From Balneola vulgaris DSM 17893 (GTDB lineage Bacteria; Bacteroidota; Rhodothermia; Balneolales; Balneolaceae), in assembly GCF_000375465.1 (NCBI RefSeq), contig NZ_AQXH01000001.1:434130-498129 (forward strand): DNA of 64,000 nt, given 5' to 3'. The translations under genes and the position numbers were made by a program. The notes below the pieces were generated by a model. That model saw only the letters and a list, made by a program, of their open reading frames with translations, made no database searches and was not told the origin of the DNA. Positions 17,578-26,673 of this stretch are shown here, in pieces; positions within the stretch are counted from its first letter, which is position 1; each line of letters begins with the position of its first letter.

Positions 17578-18912
17578 TTAAAATAGTTTTATAACGTCAT
17601 TAAAGACTACAAAAAGCATTAAGGAAACCAATACGAAGAACCCAATATTTTGAGCAATGATTTTCACTTTCTCGGTTGGTTCCCTACGTGTAATACCTTC
17701 ATAAATTAAGAATACCAAATGACCTCCATCGAGGGCAGGAATTGGTAGGATATTCATTATAGCTAAAGTAATACTCAATAAAGCAGTGATAGTCCAGAAT
17801 CCAATCCATCCGTTAGAGTCGGTGGCTTGACGAGTCATATTGGCGATGGCAATCGGTCCGCCTAAGTTTTGTTTAACGGAAATATCACCTGAAATCATTC
17901 TTGCAAAACCCTGAAGAATACCAGTGGTTTGTTCTGCAGTTTCATCCCAACCTGCGGCCAATGATTCACCAAAACCATAGTCAATGCGAATACCACCAGC
18001 TATATCCAAATCAGGTGGGTAGATTCCTAAGGTGTTGTCACTAGATGGAGTCACACTCACTGTGCGAACTTCACCATCTCTTAGAATCTCCAATTCCATT
18101 GGCGTATTCTCAGGATTCGATTCAATCAACGATGTTAACTGAATCCAATACCCAACCTCGGCACCATTTACAGCAATAATTTTATCACCTCGTTGAAGCC
18201 CCGCTTCTGAAGCAGGCGAGCCTTCAACAATACCGGAAGGTATGCTAGGGAGTATCAACTCAGGAGAGATAAATCCTCTAGTTTGTAAGCTATCCAAGAA
18301 ATTGGAAGAAACTGGAACGGTTATTTGCTCACCATCACGAATAACAATGTAGCTTAAATCTTCTGCTGTAAGCACTGAAGAGGCAACTAAGTCATTGAAG
18401 TACACAACCTCTTCCCCATTCACTCCAATGATCTTGTCATTATTTCGGAATCCAATCTCATGTAAAATCGACTCTTCTGTAACATAAATACCATCAATGT
18501 TTTCAACAGGTACTACCAATTTACCATTGGTCATAACTAAGCCAGAGAAAATAAAGAAGGCTAAAATCATATTGAATATCACACCCGCTGTAATCACGAT
18601 CATCCTCTGCCAAACGGGTTTACTTCTATATTCCCAGGGTTGTGGCTCAGCTTCTAGATGTTCGGTATCCATACTTTCATCTACCATACCTGATATCTTC
18701 ACATATCCACCAAGTGGAGTGGCACCAATACAATAATCAGTATCGCCTTTTTTGAATCCCCATATACGTGGTGGGAATCCTACTGAAAAACGCTCAACAC
18801 GCATCCCAAAAAATTTGGCTGCCAAGAAATGACCCAGTTCGTGTATAAATACTAAGATCATAAGCGCACCCACAAAGATGCCGATCGTCTTTAAAATGTC
18901 GAAAAATTCCAT
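17578..18912 (-). CDS. rseP: Site-2 protease, RseP family zinc metalloprotease
   Basis: An intramembrane metalloprotease of 444 aa. HELGH at 24-28 supplies two zinc ligands and the catalytic Glu. The C-terminal PALDGGH in a membrane segment supplies the third ligand. Two PDZ-like domains lie between (around residues 130-200 and 215-290, with GSPASEAGLQRGDKI). It cleaves membrane-spanning anti-sigma factors or signal-peptide remnants; the local substrate is unknown. It starts 1 base after dxr stops, an arrangement common in bacteria. Confidence 0.94.
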   Translation of the reverse strand: MEFFDILKTIGIFVGALMILVFIHELGHFLAAKFFGMRVERFSVGFPPRIWGFKKGDTDYCIGATPLGGYVKISGMVDESMDTEHLEAEPQPWEYRSKPVWQRMIVITAGVIFNMILAFFIFSGLVMTNGKLVVPVENIDGIYVTEESILHEIGFRNNDKIIGVNGEEVVYFNDLVASSVLTAEDLSYIVIRDGEQITVPVSSNFLDSLQTRGFISPELILPSIPSGIVEGSPASEAGLQRGDKIIAVNGAEVGYWIQLTSLIESNPENTPMELEILRDGEVRTVSVTPSSDNTLGIYPPDLDIAGGIRIDYGFGESLAAGWDETAEQTTGILQGFARMISGDISVKQNLGGPIAIANMTRQATDSNGWIGFWTITALLSITLAIMNILPIPALDGGHLVFLIYEGITRREPTEKVKIIAQNIGFFVLVSLMLFVVFNDVIKLF

Positions 18913-18913
18913 A

Positions 18914-20062
18914 TTAATTTATTTGTGCGGCGTAGGCTCGCGTCTCTTTGTCTACCGCTAACAGATTATCTATTGTTAATTCAATATTTGATGCCCATTT
19001 ATTGAGGCTAACATCCACAACTTTTGGGATGTCAATATAATTAATTTCTTTATTCAAAAAGCGCTTTACCGCCACTTCATTTGCTGCGTTTAAGATAGCT
19101 GGCGAAGTCCCTCCATCCGCTATAGCATCGATCGCTAATTTCACACATGGAAAGCGCGCATAATCAACGGGCGCAAAGGTTAAATCGTGTGTGTGTCCCC
19201 AATTCATTCGAGGAGTGTCAAGCTCTAAACGATCCGGATAACTCAGAGCATAAATAATAGGCACTTTCATATCGGGTGGACCTAGTTGTGCTTTGCTAGA
19301 ACCATCAACAAAAGTGACTATTGAATGAATAATACTTTGAGGATGAATCACCGGAGTAATCTTTGAAACGGGAATGTCGAATAGCCATTTAGCTTCAATA
19401 ATCTCCAAGCCTTTATTCATCATGGTGGCCGAATCGATAGTTATCTTGGCTCCCATATCCCAGTTCGGATGCTTCAGTGCCTGTTCAACCGTAACACTTT
19501 TCATCTGCTCTGCTGTGAAATCTTTAAATGGTCCGCCACTCGCCGTAATAATAATCTCTTCAATGTTTTCAGGCCGTTCACCAACTATACTTTGTAGCAT
19601 CGCACTATGCTCAGAGTCAACAGGTAATAAAGTACCTTCATATTCATTTAAGATGTCTCGAATAATCTCGCCACCAACAACAAGTGATTCTTTATTTGCC
19701 AGTGCTACTTTTTTGCCCGCTTTAAGCGCTTCAATGGTAGGTATAAAACCAGCAAAACCTACTAAGCTATTTAACACGGTATCAACTTCATTCATTCGAA
19801 CAATCTCAACCAATGCATCCTTAGCTGAAAGAATTTTTGTATTCGTTTGAACAGCCTTCTTTAAATCATCAATATGTGAGGAATCACAAATAACCCCGTA
19901 TTCGGGTGAAAATTCATTGATTTGATCTGCTAGTGCTTCCCAGTTTCTGTTAGCAGTAAGTGTATGAATAGTAAATTTATTCGGATGTTGGCGTACAACT
20001 TCTAAAACCTGTGTTCCAATCGAACCCGTTGAACCAAGTAACGCCAGTCTTTGTAATTTCAA
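18914..20062 (-). CDS. dxr: 1-deoxy-D-xylulose 5-phosphate reductoisomerase
   Basis: Dxr makes 2-C-methyl-D-erythritol 4-phosphate in the non-mevalonate isoprenoid pathway. The NADPH-binding LLGSTGSIG is at 8-16. Substrate and metal motifs LANKESLVVGG, PVDSEHSAMLQ, ITASGGPF, HPNWDMGAKITIDSATMMNKGLE (partly) and IHPQSIIHS follow. The 382 aa is full length. The gene precedes rseP in the same direction. Confidence 0.96.
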   Translation of the reverse strand: MKLQRLALLGSTGSIGTQVLEVVRQHPNKFTIHTLTANRNWEALADQINEFSPEYGVICDSSHIDDLKKAVQTNTKILSAKDALVEIVRMNEVDTVLNSLVGFAGFIPTIEALKAGKKVALANKESLVVGGEIIRDILNEYEGTLLPVDSEHSAMLQSIVGERPENIEEIIITASGGPFKDFTAEQMKSVTVEQALKHPNWDMGAKITIDSATMMNKGLEIIEAKWLFDIPVSKITPVIHPQSIIHSIVTFVDGSSKAQLGPPDMKVPIIYALSYPDRLELDTPRMNWGHTHDLTFAPVDYARFPCVKLAIDAIADGGTSPAILNAANEVAVKRFLNKEINYIDIPKVVDVSLNKWASNIELTIDNLLAVDKETRAYAAQIN

Positions 20063-20113
20063 ATCTTAAAACCTCTTATTTAGAAGCATGAATATAGAGC
20101 TCGATTCGGTTAA

Positions 20114-21013
20114 TTAGAAACCCAATTCTTTGGCTATTTCAAACATCTGAGAATGCGCTACTACTGTTTCATTCAAAGAGGGTGCATATCCCCCTGATAA
20201 TAAAAGCACCAAGGGAATGCCATTTTGGTGAGCTAGTTCAATTACCACTCGATCTCGTTCTCTCAAGCCCGCTAATGTCATTGATAGTCGCCCAAAGTGA
20301 TCGGTTTCTAGAATATCTATACCTCCGAGGTAATACACTAAATCTGGCTTAAATTGGTTGTATGCTTGGTCTAAACTTTGAATGAGCGAGCGGATATACA
20401 GTTCATCAGTGGTGCCATCTTCTAGACCTACATCCATAGTAGAAGGTGGTTTAACAAAGGGATAGTTCTTCTCACCATGAATGGAGTATGTGAATACCGT
20501 GTCGTCGTCTTTAAAAATTTCAGCTGTTCCATTCCCTTGATGCACATCGCAATCTATAACCATGGCGTTATTAATCCACTTGGTTTGCTTCAGCATTTTA
20601 ATAGCTACGGCCACATCATTATATACACAGAAACCCTCACCGTGATCAGGCATGGCATGGTGAGTGCCACCGGCTAAGTTTCCAGCCATCCCATCTTGTA
20701 AGGCAATGATACTTGCATTGATGGTGCCTTGAACGGCCAAACGAGAACGAATAGCCAAACTCTTCGACCAAGGCAGCCCCATCCTTCTAATCTCTTTTCG
20801 ATCTAAAGCCCCATCCCAAACAGCTTTGGCATATCGTTGAGTGTGAGCGGTAAACAAATGCACAAAATCAACCATAGAGGGTTCAATGACCTCACTTTCG
20901 GTAATAATGTGTTGATCTAGTAAGTACCTATGCAACCCTTGAAATTTCTTCATTGGGAAGATATGCTCATTGGGTATGGTTGCGTAATAACCCGGACTGT
21001 AACTAACTCTCAA
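20114..21013 (-). CDS. Histone deacetylase-family amidohydrolase
   Basis: A bacterial class IV/acetoin-utilisation-like HDAC fold protein of 299 aa. The active-site motifs are GGTHHAMPDHGEGFCVYND (tandem His) and VIDCDVHQGNGTAEIF (zinc-binding Asp/His), with LYYLGGIDILETDHFG and LLLSGGYAPS near the C-terminus. Its substrate could be an acetylated small molecule such as a polyamine, or a protein; the sequence does not decide. It lies 13 bases downstream of the laccase-domain gene. Confidence 0.85.
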   Translation of the reverse strand: MRVSYSPGYYATIPNEHIFPMKKFQGLHRYLLDQHIITESEVIEPSMVDFVHLFTAHTQRYAKAVWDGALDRKEIRRMGLPWSKSLAIRSRLAVQGTINASIIALQDGMAGNLAGGTHHAMPDHGEGFCVYNDVAVAIKMLKQTKWINNAMVIDCDVHQGNGTAEIFKDDDTVFTYSIHGEKNYPFVKPPSTMDVGLEDGTTDELYIRSLIQSLDQAYNQFKPDLVYYLGGIDILETDHFGRLSMTLAGLRERDRVVIELAHQNGIPLVLLLSGGYAPSLNETVVAHSQMFEIAKELGF

Positions 21014-21026
21014 ACCGCCTTATTCA

Positions 21027-21779
21027 TTAATCATTTAGTTTGATTATCCCCATCATTCTACCGCTTCTTTTACCCTCGCGGCGATAGGAATAATATGCCT
21101 GTGAATCTAAGTAGGTACAATCCTTATTTGCTTCGATGCGTTCATTGGCTATACCCGCATTTTCTAATTGATGGATCAGAAAAGCTTTTAAATCAATATG
21201 TGGCTTTCGACTCCCTTCTCGTATCACGAACTCATCTGGAAATTGACTTGCTACTTCTTCACCCACTTCAAATTTCGCAGAAGAAATACACGGGCTGATA
21301 TATACACTAATTGTGTTCTTAGTAGCCCCTATAACTTCCATTTCCTTTATGGTATTCAGAACGATATCTGCTACAGCTCCTCTCCACCCAGCATGGCAAG
21401 CTCCAATCACGCCATTTTCCTCATCGGCAAATAAAACAGCGGCACAGTCGGCTACCTGAATGGCTAATGCGATACCAGGCGTCTTACTCACAAACCCATC
21501 AACATTTAGATATATGCCGCCTTGCTCTACATTCCTAATTTCATTGCTATGCACTTGTTTAGCAAATGCAATGTTCAGCTTCGGAGTATTAATGAATTCA
21601 GCTAATAAATCACGATTATCGCGAATTATATCAGGATTCTCTTCGGTGTTATACCCCAGATTTAGGCCATGGATGCTTGCATCTTCACGAACAAGTTTAC
21701 CTTTTAGAGTAAACCATGATTGAATGCTTTGATTGTTGAGCTTTTTTGGTGATAAAACTTCAAGCTGGTAAGACTTCAT
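21027..21779 (-). CDS. pgeF: Laccase-domain protein (PgeF/YfiH family)
   Basis: A 250-aa member of the family once called polyphenol oxidase, now tied to purine nucleoside phosphorylase-like activity and to peptidoglycan-precursor editing. Conserved metal-site segments are KQVHSNEIRNV, QVADCAAVLFAD and GACHAGWRGAV, followed by SPCISSAKFEVGEEV. It starts inside the end of aroE (20-base overlap). The gene symbol follows family naming; the in vivo role here is not known. Confidence 0.82.
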   Translation of the reverse strand: MKSYQLEVLSPKKLNNQSIQSWFTLKGKLVREDASIHGLNLGYNTEENPDIIRDNRDLLAEFINTPKLNIAFAKQVHSNEIRNVEQGGIYLNVDGFVSKTPGIALAIQVADCAAVLFADEENGVIGACHAGWRGAVADIVLNTIKEMEVIGATKNTISVYISPCISSAKFEVGEEVASQFPDEFVIREGSRKPHIDLKAFLIHQLENAGIANERIEANKDCTYLDSQAYYSYRREGKRSGRMMGIIKLND

Positions 21780-22617
21780 TAATTTTGGATCTAATTATAT
21801 CAATCGGAAAGTTAAACCCCGTCCACAGATTAAAAGATTTATCCCCTTGATGTATGAGCATATCAATACCTTCAATGGGAGTTCCTCCTGCTTCTTCAGC
21901 TTGGCGTAAAAATTTAGTGATTCTAGGATTATACACTACATCGTAGCATATTTTTCCTTCTAATAAATCCACTTCATTGTCTTTCACCGGAGAAGCCTCT
22001 GTGTTGGGTGTCATACCTAAAGGAGTAGCATTCACGATCATTGTTGCGTCTTCCGCAAAACTTTGCCATTCATCATAGCTACAACGGGAAACTCGGTTGT
22101 CATAATGATCATCAAAGTTTTCAGGTCTTCGAGATACTAAAATGATTTCTTGAACACCGATTGCACTAAGAGCATATACAATTGCTTTGGTTGCCCCACC
22201 CGATCCAAATATGATAACTCTTTCGCCAGATAAGTCATCTACATAAGACCTGATAGGCTCAATAAATCCATAGGCATCGGTATTGTAGCCAACTAATTTA
22301 CCCTGCTCTTTTACAATGGTATTTACAGCGCCTATTTCCATAGCTTCTTCACTTAGGGCATCTACCGTCTCATAGAGTAACTCTTTATGAGGGATGGTAA
22401 CATTAGCCCCTAAAAATGCAGGTTGATTACAGTGAGCAATTAAGCTGGTGATATCACTTGCTGCCACTGAAACTGAGATATACTCTCCCCCAATTTTATT
22501 ATGAGCTAATGCCGTGTTGTGCATTAACGGAGAAAGACTATGACTTATAGGATTACCGATGAGTAAGTAATGAGAAAGTTTACTTCGTTCGGATTCAAGA
22601 AATGTTCTGAAATTCAA
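21760..22617 (-). CDS. aroE: Shikimate dehydrogenase
   Basis: AroE reduces 3-dehydroshikimate with NADPH. Motifs: LLIGNPISHSLSPLMHN, GANVTIPHKE (catalytic Lys), GAVNTIV, GYNTDAYGF, IIFGSGGATKAIVYAL (nucleotide loop), NATPLGM and YDVVYNP. The frame is open to a GTG at 22650, but that codon lies inside the terminator of the upstream gene, so I take the in-frame TTG at 22617. Even this adds about 22 residues to the usual AroE start, so the true initiation codon is uncertain. Confidence 0.9.
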   Translation of the reverse strand: MNFRTFLESERSKLSHYLLIGNPISHSLSPLMHNTALAHNKIGGEYISVSVAASDITSLIAHCNQPAFLGANVTIPHKELLYETVDALSEEAMEIGAVNTIVKEQGKLVGYNTDAYGFIEPIRSYVDDLSGERVIIFGSGGATKAIVYALSAIGVQEIILVSRRPENFDDHYDNRVSRCSYDEWQSFAEDATMIVNATPLGMTPNTEASPVKDNEVDLLEGKICYDVVYNPRITKFLRQAEEAGGTPIEGIDMLIHQGDKSFNLWTGFNFPIDIIRSKINEVLPA

Positions 22618-22635
22618 AATCTTAGATTTTTGGAC

Positions 22636-22667
22636 AAAAAAAATGCGCACCTTAAAAAGATGCGCAT
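22636..22667 (-). terminator. Rho-independent terminator after the SRPBCC gene
   Basis: ATGCGCA (22643-22649) and TGCGCAT (22661-22667) form a perfect 7-bp stem. On the minus strand it is followed by a run of eight T, ending transcription of the SRPBCC gene whose stop is about 25 bases upstream. The hairpin overlaps the most upstream possible aroE start. Confidence 0.85.
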
Positions 22668-22691
22668 CGAAAATACGTATTTAAAAAATAA

Positions 22692-23165
22692 CTACGCAGT
22701 TACCTCTTCACTTTCTTCTTTAGACTCAATTTCAGTCTCTTTAAAAGTTCCAGACTCAGCCAGTTTCTTGAATGTTTCAAGATCTTTAGCCAATTGTGCA
22801 GGAGAATCTTCGATGAAAGAAGCCACGTCTTCGCTAGGCTCTCCAAAGAAGGTACGGTAGTCTAATGAGAACTCAACGCGAGTGCGCTCGCCGTTATCCA
22901 GAGGAGTAAAACGAATAGTTCCTGTTTGGTTTAAATTACCGTTGATAGTAATCCACGCAAAACGAGTGTTGCGTAAATTATCGATCAAATTAGTTGTCCA
23001 TTGAAACTCTTCGTTTCCTATCTTGGTTTTGTACTCGAAAGTTTGTGAGTTTATTCGAGTAACTGAGTCGATACGACTCAAGAACTTAGGGAATTCAACT
23101 GGATTGCTTAATAGCTCATACACTTTGGCAAGAGGTAAATCAATTTCGATTCTTTCGTGCGCCAT
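22692..23165 (-). CDS. SRPBCC (START/polyketide-cyclase-like) protein
   Basis: A 157-aa protein with the helix-grip pattern: HERIEIDLPLAKVYELLSNPVEFPKFLSRIDSVTRI at the N-terminus, alternating strands, then a long C-terminal helix near DSPAQLAKDLETFKKLAE and an acidic Glu-rich tail. Family members bind hydrophobic ligands or act as cyclases or co-chaperones; the ligand is unknown. It has its own terminator and is divergent from the outer-membrane barrel gene at 23328. Confidence 0.78.
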   Translation of the reverse strand: MAHERIEIDLPLAKVYELLSNPVEFPKFLSRIDSVTRINSQTFEYKTKIGNEEFQWTTNLIDNLRNTRFAWITINGNLNQTGTIRFTPLDNGERTRVEFSLDYRTFFGEPSEDVASFIEDSPAQLAKDLETFKKLAESGTFKETEIESKEESEEVTA

Positions 23166-23327
23166 AATAGATTACTTAGTACTTGTGTTCGTTTGAGATT
23201 AAAATCTTTTTATTGAACCGAATTTCACGGATACAGGTAGGACTTAACCATTATGCTCCAAAAATACGGATAAATTGCTTAAGCCTCAATCTTCTTTACA
23301 TACAAAATTTAATAATTAATCATTTTT

Positions 23328-24689
23328 ATGCCTTTATATCAAATAAAGAGAATAACTTCGGCTATCTCACTTTTATTTTCTCTCTCTTTACTGATCCCTA
23401 CAGCTCAGGCTCAACAAACATCAGGCTTTCTTAGAAACTATAATGCATTTTTAACTACCAACGGGCAAGATTATCTAGTAGGACGCAACCGTTTGGGCTT
23501 CGACCTCTCCTACGAAACAAGCTACGGAACGCTTTTTTTATCCAACGAAATACTGAACACTTATACCACTAACGCGAATAATTATGCCTACGATTTCTCT
23601 GAAGGCTACATAGATATGTACTTTTCGAAGAGCGATTTGAGAGTGGGAAAGCAAGTGATTAACCAAGGCCGAACAGATGGAGCGTTTATCACCGACATTC
23701 ACTCCCCTATTGATTTGAGTGAGTTTCTCACACAACAGGTAGAAGATATCAAAGGAGGCATACCTGCAGTTAAGTATACTCGATACTATGGGAATAACTT
23801 TTTAGAGGTTATTGCTACCCCCATCTTTCAATCAGATATGATAGCAAGGCCTGAGAGCCGATGGTTCCCATTCAAAGAATTAGATCGTAATACGAATGTA
23901 GTTTATGCCGACTCAAGCATGGATGATACTAAAGCCTTATTTCAGTCTTCTATTAAATGGGGACTTCGCTCAAGCCTGAAATGGGATTTGGATATATATG
24001 CAATGTGGTGGGCGAACAGCTCCCCTGCTTATGAAAAGGAGTTCACTTTGGTAGGTGAACCCGTTGCAACTCAACCTGGTTTTATTGTAACCAAATCATA
24101 TAAGAGAATACCCATTCTTGCATATTCTGGAAACTATGTAATCTCGGATTCGTGGTTACTTAAATCAGAATCGGCCTTTCATTTCGAGAAACAATTCGAC
24201 TACTTCCCTGAGCAATTTAGTGAAGGTGATCCCTCAACCTTACCCCCTGCTGAGCAACAAGCGCTATTCGTAGAGCTTTCTTCAAACGATGATGGGTACT
24301 TAATGGATAAGCCATGGAGCATTAGCATGATTGGGCTTCAAACTTCCATTGCTGGAATCACCGTTAGCTCGCAGTTATTTTGGGAGCATATCTATGGGTA
24401 TGATGAAGATATTCTACAGAAACAAGATTTCGTGTATAGCACGCTTTTACTTCAAAAAAGCTTACTCCGTGAAAAGCTAACACTATATAGTTTTGGTAGA
24501 TATAACTATTCAGGAAATGATTTCTGGATAAACCCTAGAGCTAGCTATGCTATTCAAGATGGATTAGATGCCACTTTTGGCTTTCATCTATTTGGAGGAG
24601 AGGAAACTGAGCGCCTTTATGGACATTTCAGCTTTAAAGATTATGCAGCCAATTCATTTACTTACCTTAAATTGACTGCATATTTCTAA
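23328..24689 (+). CDS. Outer-membrane beta-barrel protein (DUF1302/porin-like)
   Basis: The N-terminal signal peptide ends near AQAQQ (residue ~29). The rest alternates polar and aromatic residues (for example YETSYGTLFLSNEIL, DLRVGKQVINQGRTDG) and ends in TAYF, typical of outer-membrane barrels. DLRVGKQVINQGRTDG resembles the 'vGrQ..W' start of DUF1302 and alginate-export-type porins. Its 453 aa fit a 14-18 strand barrel. It ends 3 bases from the convergent TPR lipoprotein gene and is near an RND/MMPL transporter, a combination also seen with DUF1302 proteins elsewhere. Confidence 0.65.
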   Translation: MPLYQIKRITSAISLLFSLSLLIPTAQAQQTSGFLRNYNAFLTTNGQDYLVGRNRLGFDLSYETSYGTLFLSNEILNTYTTNANNYAYDFSEGYIDMYFSKSDLRVGKQVINQGRTDGAFITDIHSPIDLSEFLTQQVEDIKGGIPAVKYTRYYGNNFLEVIATPIFQSDMIARPESRWFPFKELDRNTNVVYADSSMDDTKALFQSSIKWGLRSSLKWDLDIYAMWWANSSPAYEKEFTLVGEPVATQPGFIVTKSYKRIPILAYSGNYVISDSWLLKSESAFHFEKQFDYFPEQFSEGDPSTLPPAEQQALFVELSSNDDGYLMDKPWSISMIGLQTSIAGITVSSQLFWEHIYGYDEDILQKQDFVYSTLLLQKSLLREKLTLYSFGRYNYSGNDFWINPRASYAIQDGLDATFGFHLFGGEETERLYGHFSFKDYAANSFTYLKLTAYF

Positions 24690-24692
24690 GAT

Positions 24693-26006
24693 TTATTGGA
24701 TATGAGAGCGAATCATTTTCGCTGTTACAGGGCCTAACTCAAACTCACTTTCTAGTGCTTCTTTCATGAGTTGGGTTCCTTTCTCATTATCACCATTGCT
24801 AGCTAATACTATACCAGCGATATAAGTAGGTTCGGGCTCAAAAGTTTTGCCTATTACTTTTTCCTCAATAATTTTTTGAGCTTTTTCAGTTTCACCTTGA
24901 TGGTGTAAAATCCATGCTTGAGTACTATAAGTGGTAGGATTTGGTCTATTTGAAATTTCTTTATCTAATAATGAAGCTGCAAAAGTATAATCGCCAAACT
25001 CAGTAGCAGCTAATTTAATGAGTTCAACATCATACATGCGATAGTACTTCTCCTTTGAAGCTTCTTCATAAAAGGCTTTTAAATAGGATGTTTTCAAGGC
25101 ATCATTCCCTTCGTACTCAGCTATTTCAGCTTGCAATAATTTAACATCAGGAGCACTTACATTTTGCTCTATAAAGCTTAAAATCTCTTTCGCAAAAGCC
25201 ACATTTCCGTCATGTGCATATGCGATATAAGCGATTCCTTTTAGAGAATGTAAATATGAGGCTTTCGAAGATTCCTGATTTAATGCGTATTTGAACATAT
25301 CGTATGAAGCCTTCACTTCACCATTGTGGCCTAGTCTATCTCCTAAATTACTGCTGGTCCACGCCACTAAGCTCTTACTATAATCTACACGGTCTTGTGC
25401 AGCTCTTAGTGCATTTAATGAAGCTTCAGAATCGCCTATATGATCTTGAAACTGAGTATTTCGGATTAAAAAATTGAAAGAAGCTTTGTTGGTTATTTCA
25501 TTTTCTAAAATATGGCGGGCATGTTCGTAATCGCCCGTTTCCATACTAGCATCAAAAATGATCATTTTGCTATATAAATCGTCTTTTTTAACAACTAAGG
25601 CTTGTTCAGCATAATCAATGGCTGTCTGAAAATCGTGCTTGGTAATAGATATTTGAGCTAATGCTTGCAGTACTTCAGCATTTTCGCCTTTATAAAATTC
25701 ATTGCTCTTCATAAGCTGAGCATCAGCTTTCGCTAAATATTCTACATCTCTTGTTATACCAAATAGTGCCTGATATGCTGAAGCCAACTTCATTCGGTAT
25801 ACGGGGGTCTCGTTCTTATCTAATTTCTCTTGCCAGAACTCAACTTCTTCTTTTGCTTGATCTAAGCCACTATTTTGAACCCATAGTTCACTAGATAGAA
25901 AAGGCTTTATTTCTTGCTCGCTTACAATATTCTTTGATTCATCGCTAACTGAACAAGCCGTCAATAAGCCTATAGTTAGTAAGGATGTTAGTATCAGGTT
26001 TTTCAT
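24693..26006 (-). CDS. TPR-repeat lipoprotein
   Basis: The N-terminus, MKNLILTSLLTIGLLTACS, is a lipoprotein signal with Cys18. The 437 aa are mostly helical with TPR-like units (for example AEVLQALAQISITKHDFQTAIDYAEQALVVKKDD and PTTYSTQAWILHHQGETEKAQKII). It is likely a periplasmic or outer-membrane scaffold. It lies directly behind the DUF4331-like genes on the same strand, separated by a terminator hairpin, so expression may depend on read-through. No enzyme motif. Confidence 0.75.
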   Translation of the reverse strand: MKNLILTSLLTIGLLTACSVSDESKNIVSEQEIKPFLSSELWVQNSGLDQAKEEVEFWQEKLDKNETPVYRMKLASAYQALFGITRDVEYLAKADAQLMKSNEFYKGENAEVLQALAQISITKHDFQTAIDYAEQALVVKKDDLYSKMIIFDASMETGDYEHARHILENEITNKASFNFLIRNTQFQDHIGDSEASLNALRAAQDRVDYSKSLVAWTSSNLGDRLGHNGEVKASYDMFKYALNQESSKASYLHSLKGIAYIAYAHDGNVAFAKEILSFIEQNVSAPDVKLLQAEIAEYEGNDALKTSYLKAFYEEASKEKYYRMYDVELIKLAATEFGDYTFAASLLDKEISNRPNPTTYSTQAWILHHQGETEKAQKIIEEKVIGKTFEPEPTYIAGIVLASNGDNEKGTQLMKEALESEFELGPVTAKMIRSHIQ

Positions 26007-26021
26007 AATATTCCTCTTTAT

Positions 26022-26046
26022 AAAAAGAGCCCTCGAAAGGGCTCTT
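26022..26046 (-). terminator. Terminator hairpin after the DUF4331-like genes
   Basis: AAGAGCCCT (26025-26033) and AGGGCTCTT (26038-26046) form a 9-bp stem with a CGAA tetraloop. A run of five T follows on the minus strand. It lies between the DUF4331-like gene ending at 26067 and the TPR lipoprotein start at 26006, so it can end the upstream unit or set the ratio of the two. Confidence 0.8.
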
Positions 26047-26066
26047 ATATGATTAACAATTCAGGC

Positions 26067-26636
26067 TTACCAAGGACTAGCTAGGTAAGGAAATGTGGAT
26101 AGAAACTCTTTATCGTTCGAGCTTACATTATCATCTGTTAGCGCAGAAAAGTCTGTGCCATCTTCTTGCATTCCATCACCTGCAGGACCACCGAAAATCA
26201 GTAGTAATTCCACACTAATAACGTCATCGGCTAAAGCACGACCCGTTAGTACATTCTGACCATCAAAGAAAGTAGTTGTACCGTTTAATGATACATTAAG
26301 AACATCGGTTGCTAATAAACCTGTAAAGGTTGCAGCATCTTGTCCCAATGCATTAGTTGTGTACTTATCAGCGGTTAAGGCATTCAGCTTTGCTAAAAAT
26401 GCGCTTGAAAATGCGGCTGATTGCTCTGATGGCAACGTTGTGTTAAATGTATTTTTGTTATCTGCTGAAACGAACACGGTGTTTATAGCCGGGCGTCCCA
26501 TTTGGTCAGAAGTTGAAAATTGTGCGTTTTCATCGATGGGCGTCATTGGAGCGTCATCGTCGTTGCTGCTGGTGCTACATGCCATGGCAGTAAGGCCACT
26601 CAGCAATAAAAGGGTAAATAGTCTTGTAATCTTCAT
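26067..26636 (-). CDS. DUF4331-like lipoprotein (C-terminal half homologue)
   Basis: A 189-aa lipoprotein: signal peptide then L-T-A-M-A-C with Cys20, and an Asp-rich linker. The body contains QMGRPAINTVFVS, NVLTGRALADDVISVELLLIFGG and NDKEFLSTFPYLASPW, which match the second half of DUF4331 proteins as I know the family. The first half is encoded by the upstream gene, so the two may be a split DUF4331 pair. Function of the family is unknown. Confidence 0.75.
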   Translation of the reverse strand: MKITRLFTLLLLSGLTAMACSTSSNDDDAPMTPIDENAQFSTSDQMGRPAINTVFVSADNKNTFNTTLPSEQSAAFSSAFLAKLNALTADKYTTNALGQDAATFTGLLATDVLNVSLNGTTTFFDGQNVLTGRALADDVISVELLLIFGGPAGDGMQEDGTDFSALTDDNVSSNDKEFLSTFPYLASPW

Positions 26637-26673
26637 GTCTATATTATTTTAAAATTCTTAAATGTGCGATTGC

